From positions 1 to 13,069 of the forward strand of contig CACYKX010000129.1 in the NCBI GenBank assembly GCA_902775075.1: DNA of 13,069 bases. The letters run 5' to 3'. The position numbers were made by a program, and so were the translations under genes. The notes beneath the pieces were generated by a model. The model saw only the letters and a list, made by a program, of their open reading frames with translations. It was not told the DNA's origin and ran no database searches. Below, one piece after another: positions 1 to 6,330 of this stretch (position 1 is its first letter; every line of letters starts with the position of its first letter). This stretch comes from an uncultured Prevotellaceae bacterium (GTDB lineage Bacteria; Bacteroidota; Bacteroidia; Bacteroidales; Bacteroidaceae).

Positions 1-111
1 TTCTGCCCTCACCTTTTCCAGTTCCCGTTCCTTTTCCCGTTCTGCCTCTTTGCGTTTCGCAATATCAGCCAACTCATTCAAAGCACGGATTAATCTTTCC
101 TCATCTTTCAT
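1..111 (-). CDS. 5' end of an unrecognised charged coiled-coil protein (partial)
   Basis: The gene starts with ATG at 111 and runs off the left edge, so only 37 codons are visible. They begin MKDEERLIRALNELADIAKR and continue in a Glu/Lys/Arg-rich stretch (repeated EREKERELEK-like pattern) with heptad-like spacing, predicting a long charged helix or coiled coil. It starts 29 bases after the stop of the 141-1709 gene on the same strand, so it is probably a further member of the same operon. No catalytic motif or family signature is visible in this fragment and no function is proposed. The reading frame is supported by the ATG position, the helical composition and the operon spacing, not by homology. 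Confidence 0.6.
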   Translation of the reverse strand, partial: MKDEERLIRALNELADIAKRKEAEREKERELEKVRAE

Positions 112-140
112 AGGAGATACAAGTTAATAGATTCGTTCGA

Positions 141-1709
141 TTATATGAGACTCCATCCTTGAGACATCAGTCCCAATAGTTTCATCTGGTTGTTATATTG
201 TTTTGCATATGTGATGAACGATTGTTTTGCGAAATCGCATATATCCACATAGTTTGGTAAAATATAATCCCACCATTTTTTATTGATTACAACAACCTCA
301 TCATGTAATGCATATAATCCAGGGAAGGTTCTGGATTTTGATTTAGCAATAACCTCCTCCGTAGTAGTGAAAGGTATCCAAGGTGAAAGGAATCTATATG
401 GAACATTCTTTAATAGAGGTGCCAATATCTGTTCAATTCCCTGCGAACTATAGTGTTGTCTCATGTATGTTTCGACAACATTACTTGATGCCGCTTTTAT
501 AAGTTTAGTTTTCTTTGATATCTCACTTAGATATTTAGACAACATATCCACGTTACCCAAGTCGATTTCTGCATCCATAACAATTGGCCAAGCTAATGCG
601 GCCATTCGTATAACGATATCCTTATATGATACAATTAGACTATCTGACTCTTTAGCCAACGAAATGAGTGATAAGAACCAAAAATACTTATATGATGTAG
701 CTTTCTTATCAAACACACTTGAAAGAACTTTAGGCTCAATCACAATCTCAGTTTCTTCTACTTCAATAATATCTTCTTCTGGATTACTATCAACTTCGAC
801 CTCTGTATATGGATCTGCAGAAGGAACTCCAACATAAACATGTTCTATTTCAGTATCATCTATTGACTGAGATGATTTTTGTTTTATGCCTGTAAGTTTC
901 TCTTTTCTCTCTTCAGTCTTACCAATCTCTTTATCCCTTATTATATCTTCAAAATACTTCAATTCTTGCTTATAGTAATCCACTAGTGACGTGGGAACTA
1001 TAATCTGTCGCAGTTTCAAACATTCAATAATTGGAAATACACCAAACAAAACCTTATCCTCAAATTCCAAAGTTTCTAGGTTTTCGCAATACGAAAAGGC
1101 AGTATCACCAACATATTCAATATCCTTTGTTACGATATACTTATCAATATCGGCTTCTATAAAGGCACAATTACCTATAACATTATTTGCGACACCAGAT
1201 GTCGTTTTTGCCACCTCTCTGTAATAAGCCTTTTCATTCCTATACTCTGGTATGACTATTGTTTCTATGAATTCTTTCTTCTCCTCATCCGTAAAATTCT
1301 CATCAAAGTGGTAGTTTTCTAGCATTAAATAGAGCATTTTTATCTCTTTATCATCCCAATTATCAAGTATGAATGCCATGAACTCTACCCATTGAAAGCT
1401 CTCCTCTATCCTAGAAGAGATGATGAGATTGTCTTCATTGCAGTATTTGACAAATTTCGGATTGAGCATCAGCAAACGTATCGATAGCAATAATGCCAGT
1501 ACGTGCTTCGGGGTCTTATTGTACTTTCCCCGGAGACCAATATTTATTTCTTCCCCAAAGAATCTACCATCAATATATATCGATGGTAAGTTCGAAAGCG
1601 AGAAATCATTTTTAAAAAATGAATCCTTAACAATGCTATAGAAGACATTCATTGCGTATTCGTCTTCTACAGAATTCCTTATATAACCGATTAACGATAC
1701 ATTCTTCAT
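141..1709 (-). CDS. BspA-like LRR protein with a C-terminal HNH-associated (nuclease-less) domain
   Basis: A 522-residue protein of unknown function. ATG at 1709 is chosen because it lies one base after the TAA of the Hsp70-like gene; the frame also opens with TTG at 1772, but that would overlap the upstream gene by 62 bases. Residues about 1-170 are unrecognised and mostly helical. Residues about 175-260 resemble a BspA-type leucine-rich repeat: IEYVGDTAFSYCENLETLEF, then RQIIVPTSLVDYYKQEL. Residues about 285-330 are an acidic linker. Residues about 330-522 resemble the domain that precedes the nuclease in a family of HNH endonucleases: SYKYFWFLSL near 339, IRMAALAWPIV near 367, NVPYRFLSPWI near 435, and VVVINKKWWDYIL near 472. 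The protein stops where the HNH module would normally begin, and I see no His-Asn-His motif. No signal peptide or membrane segment is evident, so it is probably cytoplasmic. A recognition or adaptor role is inference. Confidence 0.8.
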   Translation of the reverse strand: MKNVSLIGYIRNSVEDEYAMNVFYSIVKDSFFKNDFSLSNLPSIYIDGRFFGEEINIGLRGKYNKTPKHVLALLLSIRLLMLNPKFVKYCNEDNLIISSRIEESFQWVEFMAFILDNWDDKEIKMLYLMLENYHFDENFTDEEKKEFIETIVIPEYRNEKAYYREVAKTTSGVANNVIGNCAFIEADIDKYIVTKDIEYVGDTAFSYCENLETLEFEDKVLFGVFPIIECLKLRQIIVPTSLVDYYKQELKYFEDIIRDKEIGKTEERKEKLTGIKQKSSQSIDDTEIEHVYVGVPSADPYTEVEVDSNPEEDIIEVEETEIVIEPKVLSSVFDKKATSYKYFWFLSLISLAKESDSLIVSYKDIVIRMAALAWPIVMDAEIDLGNVDMLSKYLSEISKKTKLIKAASSNVVETYMRQHYSSQGIEQILAPLLKNVPYRFLSPWIPFTTTEEVIAKSKSRTFPGLYALHDEVVVINKKWWDYILPNYVDICDFAKQSFITYAKQYNNQMKLLGLMSQGWSLI

Positions 1710-1710
1710 A

Positions 1711-3162
1711 TTAACATTGATCTTTACTGATTTCCTGGACTTCCTTTTCAAATTTCTTCGGCAGATGAGCAAATAAAGAAGAATAACTTTTGAGTTTTAC
1801 TTCTGTGTCACTTTTACTTACTGACAAACCATAGGCGGTAGTCAATAGAGCAGAAAGTTTAGATATAGAGGCCTTATCTTTTACATTTTCTTCATTCCAT
1901 ACTGTAGAATCGATTACACGAATATCGGTGAATGTATCAATAGGTTTTGTTAGGAAAGAGAATGTACTACCACCACCAGAGTAAACTATAATACGGTCTT
2001 TCAGAGCATCACGAAGATTTTGCACAGGGATGCTTGTCTCGTCTTGTATCTTACGCTGTAAATCTCTTACTAAATTGTAAACAAGCTCGTGTTTCTTTCT
2101 ATTATATTTGTCAATTACATCCTGATTAGCTCTCCTTTGGAAATCTCCTTCAGCGTAATCAAAGCCAGACCTTGCTGCTACATAGTTTAGTCCTCTGGGG
2201 ATTGACCAGAATTTATAAATCATAGGATTACCATCTTCTATTGTAAAGAACGAAATATCTGTGGTACCACCTCCAATATCAGCTGTCAAACTCATTCCTG
2301 TAGGAAGTTTACCTCTTGACGTGAGAGCTATCAAACTGGCATAAGCTTCCGGGAAGATATTAATCCAATACTCTTCTTTCAGTTCTTGAGAAAATCTCCT
2401 ATTTTCTGTCTTTTTAAGAAGGTTATCTACTTTTTCGTTCAGGAAACTGTCAAAATCATTTTTGTATACATCTTCAACTAAGTAATAAGAACTAGCAAGA
2501 ATTTCAACGGCTAGTCGTTTATTCGCATCATATGTCACTTCATCTACAGGGACACCCATGTTGATTGAGAAGTTCGTATCATATTCTTTTTCTAATAGGA
2601 AAATAACATACGCAAGATACCATATGCATAATGTACGATTACTTATTGATGTAACACGGTTCCACTCTCCTCCAATGAATGTGGCTTGTTTGAAATAGCG
2701 GAACACATTTGAAGCATCTTTATAATCTTTAAATTCCTTCTCATACTGTCGTTCAGACTCCTTTAATCGCAAATTGTTTCTTGCCTTAATATTCTGAAGG
2801 CGTATTTGAAGCATTTTTTCTAACACCTGTTTATCCTCAGGTGTATTCTTGTCCGTTGAGTATTCTCTATACAATCCGTCAGCCATGTATGCCACATCAA
2901 ATACTTCTTCTAAAGTAACTGATTCCTTATGTGGAGGTTCTGGCTCTGATTTCCTCCTCGTTTCATCCACAAACCCATAAGAAAGCGTGTCGTCATTGTT
3001 TATTTGTATAACTGACGGTAAGAAATATGTATGATTCCCTTGTAAGTCTGCAAATTTAAAGAATTCATAATTAGGTTCTCCATGACCTTCATCGGGAGTA
3101 CGCTGCACACAGATTTTTGTCTGATGCGTACCAAAATCGAGTCCTATTCTTATTTGATCCAT
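1711..3162 (-). CDS. Hsp70/actin-fold (ASKHA) ATPase lacking a DnaK-type substrate-binding domain
   Basis: A 483-residue Hsp70-like ATPase. ATG at 3162 is preferred, four bases after the preceding stop; an in-frame TTG at 3183 would overlap the neighbour. Visible ASKHA motifs in order are phosphate-1 IGLDFGTHQTK at about 6-16, phosphate-2 ADIGGGTTDIS at about 294-304, and the adenosine motif VYSGGGSTF at about 393-401. A connect-1-like FPEAYASLIAL lies just before phosphate-2. A charged helical insertion occupies about 80-165. DnaK proteins are about 640 residues; here almost nothing follows the nucleotide-binding domain, so there is no beta-sandwich substrate domain or lid. That points to an ATP-dependent switch or assembly factor rather than a general chaperone. 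Partners are probably the helicase products upstream and the 141-1709 protein downstream, given translational coupling. Family assignment is firm; the defence role is inferred from context. Confidence 0.9.
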   Translation of the reverse strand: MDQIRIGLDFGTHQTKICVQRTPDEGHGEPNYEFFKFADLQGNHTYFLPSVIQINNDDTLSYGFVDETRRKSEPEPPHKESVTLEEVFDVAYMADGLYREYSTDKNTPEDKQVLEKMLQIRLQNIKARNNLRLKESERQYEKEFKDYKDASNVFRYFKQATFIGGEWNRVTSISNRTLCIWYLAYVIFLLEKEYDTNFSINMGVPVDEVTYDANKRLAVEILASSYYLVEDVYKNDFDSFLNEKVDNLLKKTENRRFSQELKEEYWINIFPEAYASLIALTSRGKLPTGMSLTADIGGGTTDISFFTIEDGNPMIYKFWSIPRGLNYVAARSGFDYAEGDFQRRANQDVIDKYNRKKHELVYNLVRDLQRKIQDETSIPVQNLRDALKDRIIVYSGGGSTFSFLTKPIDTFTDIRVIDSTVWNEENVKDKASISKLSALLTTAYGLSVSKSDTEVKLKSYSSLFAHLPKKFEKEVQEISKDQC

Positions 3163-3166
3163 AGTG

Positions 3167-4333
3167 CTAAACAATTTGAACAAGATTCAACGATTTTATC
3201 TCTGGTGTTACTTTTAGTTGCACATCACGATTGATGCGTTCTAAATCTGCTTCACGCCTCTCTAATAAATCACGAAGATTGGCACGATGCAGCCTCAACG
3301 TGTTATCTGCTCGCCTTAACTCATCATCATTACCAACAGAAATTGCATATTCGCGCATCATTTCCTGGTTTCTTATATTTCTTTCAAAATTTCTTTGACG
3401 CGTTTCATAATATTGAATTGTCTGTTGATAGCGTAGTTTCTTGCTATTATCAATACGACCTTGGATTTCTTTCTGATAATCCGATACGTACTCGTTTACA
3501 TAGTCATTTAAGTCATATCGTAGGTCAGCTATCATTTCCTCATCCAATCTACACGACTCTTCTAATGGTGCATATTGACCATCAACCTGAGCACGGCCCA
3601 TAAAACGCTCAGCCAGGTCATGGTCTTCCACTATATGTCCATGAGCAACATCAAAGAGAATTGGGTAAAGCGAATCCGTTACAATTGGTTTGTCAAACAA
3701 TGTACGTTTAACTGAAATCTTATATATAGCCAGCATATACAAACCTTTGCATATTTCCTGCGGCAAGTGGTTTGCAGATAATTGGAAGAAGAATGTACAT
3801 TGTGCTTTATCGCGATTTGCTTCAAACATCTTCACTCCTGCACGAATAATAGGATGGTAGATGTTTATGAAAGCAAGCTTCTTTTCCCTAAATGCCTTTT
3901 CCTGATCAAATGTCATCTTCAGCTCCAACTGATCCTCTATTTCCGTCAGATACTTACGGAACATCTTTTTGCTGTCAGTATCAGCTGGCTGATATTGCTC
4001 AAGGAATCGTTTTACAACCTTGGGGTCACTCTTAGGAACCTTTAGAATATAGACATCTGGCGAATCGGATAAGACAAGTTCACAGGTCGTTAAATGCTCC
4101 TTTATTATCTGGAGTACAAAATGATACAACTCCGTGCTTGTTACATAAGCATTGTTGTTCACAATCTTGTTTATCTCATCCCTGAAATATGAATCATTAG
4201 TCAAGGCGTTCGTCAGACCTTCCTCAATTTTCTTCAGGTTCAGCTTTTCGTTCTCTATGGCACGCTCAATTTCGCGTTGTTTCTTCTCTACCTCCTCAGG
4301 TTTTAGTTTTTCAGAATAGAAATCACGTTCCAT
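3167..4333 (-). CDS. C-terminal accessory region of a RapA/DrmD-type SNF2 helicase, as a separate ORF
   Basis: From ATG 4333 the product is 388 residues; an in-frame TTG at 4342 gives 391 with a 4-base overlap. Residues 5-45 are a charged coiled coil (FYSEKLKPEEVEKKQREIER). About 45-115 are mixed. About 150-245 contain LAFINIYHPIIRAGVK and KGLYMLAIYKISVKR followed by DSLYPILFDVAHG. About 270-375 are a second long charged coiled coil. The HP motif followed by a G-Y-beta strand and the coiled-coil tail match my knowledge of the region after the SNF2 motor in long, single-chain RapA/DISARM-helicase relatives of about 1000-1100 residues. The preceding motor gene ends at exactly the point where this region should begin, and both frames are open across an A5 run, so this is either a split subunit or the 3' part of a frameshifted gene. 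No catalytic motif of its own is visible. Confidence 0.8.
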   Translation of the reverse strand: MERDFYSEKLKPEEVEKKQREIERAIENEKLNLKKIEEGLTNALTNDSYFRDEINKIVNNNAYVTSTELYHFVLQIIKEHLTTCELVLSDSPDVYILKVPKSDPKVVKRFLEQYQPADTDSKKMFRKYLTEIEDQLELKMTFDQEKAFREKKLAFINIYHPIIRAGVKMFEANRDKAQCTFFFQLSANHLPQEICKGLYMLAIYKISVKRTLFDKPIVTDSLYPILFDVAHGHIVEDHDLAERFMGRAQVDGQYAPLEESCRLDEEMIADLRYDLNDYVNEYVSDYQKEIQGRIDNSKKLRYQQTIQYYETRQRNFERNIRNQEMMREYAISVGNDDELRRADNTLRLHRANLRDLLERREADLERINRDVQLKVTPEIKSLNLVQIV

Positions 4334-4338
4334 TTTTT

Positions 4339-4417
4339 TCAATGCGTCTTGGATAGTGATAGTTTTTCCATCTCCATCACAGAATCTAAGATGGCCTCCA
4401 AATCGCCTATAGACTCT
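4339..4417 (-). other. Dual-frame overlap with A5 run: candidate frameshift site or indel
   Basis: The downstream frame is open from just after a TAG at 4420-4418, so any shift joining the two ORFs must occur between 4417 and the helicase TGA at 4341-4339. In the helicase frame the end reads MEMEKLSLSKTH-stop. In the -1 frame the same bases read GKTITIQDALKKMERDFY and run straight into the downstream protein. The A5 run (T5 on the given strand, 4363-4367) sits in GAA AAA CTA. One extra A, or a -1 slip on AAA, would give GAA AAA ACT ATC and a continuous protein. It is not a canonical A-AAA-AAG/AAC slippery heptamer, so an indel or gene fission are at least as likely. Confidence 0.5.
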
Positions 4418-6279
4418 CTAAATATTCCGATACGAGACAAAAGACGTTCATATATGTCTTCAAGAATGGATTCCGAAACAATGATAGTATTAATGTTCAC
4501 CTTGGGAGATTCTTGACCAAATCGGTCAATACGACCAATACGCTGCTCTACAACCATTGGATTCCATGGAAGGTCATAATTAACTAAAGTGTTGCAGAAC
4601 TGCATATCAAGACCTTCACTACCTACTTCAGAAGAGAGAAGTATCTGTATTGAATCATCAAACTGAAATCTTCTTAAGGCTGCAATCTTATCTATACTTG
4701 GATCTCCGTATATGAGCTCACACTTATACCCAGCTTTTCTTAGCCTAATATTGAGGTATTTCAAGGTTTTCTTGAAAATTGCAAATACAATTATTTTCTT
4801 GTTGCCGTGATTAAATACGGTTTTCAAGATGGAAAGAAGCTGTTCAAACTTTGAGTCCCTATATTCATTATAACGGTCTATTCCCCTATCCAAGTCATCA
4901 TTCTCGTTTAGATAGGCCCAAACACTACTTGCTAACTGACGTTTTACAGTTACCAATCCCATGCTACCTGTCCTCTCACGTCCATATTCATCATAAACCG
5001 TGTGGTCATCGATATAATCATCTAACGCTTGCTCATAGGCATTTCGCTCAGCTACATCAAGGCTGACGCGATGAGTATAAGGATTACGTTCCGCCTGAGA
5101 CCAATCCTGAGTAACTTCACGTTTGCGAGTCCTCGAGAAAATAGTGTTCATAGGACTCATCTCTGACAAGTTGAACTGTAACTGTGCACGAATTGCCGGC
5201 GTGTCATTACCTTGTGTCAACAGCTGCATGATGTCCTGGTATATGGGATAATCCTTAAAATAGTCGCGAATCAAGAAATTCTGAGTTGATTCAATATCAT
5301 TAATACTGTTATAGGTCGTTACTTCTGATGAAGATAATTCGTTGGCAATAGAACACAAGTCGGCACCATTATTTAATTGACTAAGAGCCCTGACGAATGG
5401 TCGGTTCAATTGAACATTATTTCTGAATACTTCAGGGTTGTCATACATGTCAGCATCTAACAAGTGTAGCTGATTATATAGATTAAACTCGTCAATCATG
5501 ATAGGTGTCGCAGACATAAAGACGACGCTGTCTGAATTTATCAGTAAGCGCTTAGCTCCTTGATAAATCATCGTGTTGCTATTCCTCAGCTTGTGCGACT
5601 CATCACATACAATAATACTGAACTTAATATTTCTCTCATCTATCACTTTGAGTATTTCACTGGTTTCCCTTATCTTGTCGTAGTTGATAACAGCGAGTAC
5701 TCCACCATTGTGATATTGAAGTTCATGTATTAAAGTTTCTTTCTTATCTATCTCAATAAAGTCAAGTCCAAACTTTTCATTTAGTTCAGTAGCCCATTTT
5801 GAACGAAGAGCCATAGGACAAATAACGAGAGCGTTATGAAATTCTCCACGAGCTTTCAATTCAAGCATTATATGGCCTGCTTCAATTGTTTTACCCAAAC
5901 CAACCTCATCAGCAATCAGAAGCCTTTTATTGTCTGAGTTCAAATATTTAAGAAGGGGTTTGAATTGATATGGCCTGAACAAAGTACGTGATGCTTTCAG
6001 TGAAGATATGGTACTATTGTTTGAACTCTGAATCTTGAAAGCAGTATTTCCTTTCAAATACTCAGAATAGTGGTCAAAATAGTTTTCTTTAACTCGTTCA
6101 AACGGGTCTGTAAGGTCAACATTAGGCAATAACTTATCGCTGTTCTCGTCAGCCTCTCTATCGTCATATTTGACTTTATAAAGTTGTCTTCCCCTGCGAG
6201 GAGGATGTATCTCTATAATATATCCAATCTCATTGGTTATAGTGTTCTTAACCTTATCGCCTTTACTAAATTTACTCAT
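4339..6279 (-). CDS. SNF2-family (RapA/DrmD-type) DNA translocase motor, C-terminally short
   Basis: A 646-residue ATP-dependent dsDNA translocase of helicase superfamily 2. Residues 5-50 form a Tudor/KOW-like small beta domain (KGDKVKNTITNEIGYIIEIH). SF2 motifs in order are Walker A ADEVGLGKT (123-131), the Walker B box DESH (226-229, a variant of DEAH), SATP (256-259), IIVFA near 496, SSEVGSEGLDMQ (549-560), and motif VI EQRIGRIDRFGQ (578-589). All motor residues appear intact. The protein ends soon after SIGDLEAILDSVMEM, where relatives such as RapA and the DISARM helicase DrmD continue for several hundred residues. That missing part appears to be encoded by the next gene in the -1 frame. 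It starts 51 bases after hsdR. It could unwind, translocate on or remodel invading DNA, or displace bound proteins; which of these applies cannot be read from sequence. Confidence 0.93.
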   Translation of the reverse strand: MSKFSKGDKVKNTITNEIGYIIEIHPPRRGRQLYKVKYDDREADENSDKLLPNVDLTDPFERVKENYFDHYSEYLKGNTAFKIQSSNNSTISSLKASRTLFRPYQFKPLLKYLNSDNKRLLIADEVGLGKTIEAGHIMLELKARGEFHNALVICPMALRSKWATELNEKFGLDFIEIDKKETLIHELQYHNGGVLAVINYDKIRETSEILKVIDERNIKFSIIVCDESHKLRNSNTMIYQGAKRLLINSDSVVFMSATPIMIDEFNLYNQLHLLDADMYDNPEVFRNNVQLNRPFVRALSQLNNGADLCSIANELSSSEVTTYNSINDIESTQNFLIRDYFKDYPIYQDIMQLLTQGNDTPAIRAQLQFNLSEMSPMNTIFSRTRKREVTQDWSQAERNPYTHRVSLDVAERNAYEQALDDYIDDHTVYDEYGRERTGSMGLVTVKRQLASSVWAYLNENDDLDRGIDRYNEYRDSKFEQLLSILKTVFNHGNKKIIVFAIFKKTLKYLNIRLRKAGYKCELIYGDPSIDKIAALRRFQFDDSIQILLSSEVGSEGLDMQFCNTLVNYDLPWNPMVVEQRIGRIDRFGQESPKVNINTIIVSESILEDIYERLLSRIGIFRESIGDLEAILDSVMEMEKLSLSKTH

Positions 6280-6330
6280 ATATAATAGGCTTTTTAGTTA
6301 TTTCTCTACCTTTTCTGTTATGGTAAGCGT

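Noticed and set aside
1565..1588. Inverted repeat TACCATC...GATGGTA with an AT-rich spacer
   Set aside because: It is inside a coding region (PSIYIDG), the arms are only 7 bases, and it is expected by chance in AT-rich DNA.
1710..1772. Longer TTG start for the LRR protein, giving 21 extra residues
   Set aside because: The extension overlaps the Hsp70-like gene by 62 bases, is Lys/Arg-rich by frame accident, and ATG 1709 sits one base after the upstream stop. The same reasoning rejects TTG 3183 for the Hsp70-like gene.
6280..6330. Possible separate promoter for the helicase module in the hsdR/helicase gap
   Set aside because: No TAnnTTTG box is seen on the minus strand in these 51 bases and no terminator hairpin ends hsdR, so read-through from the hsd operon is the simpler view.
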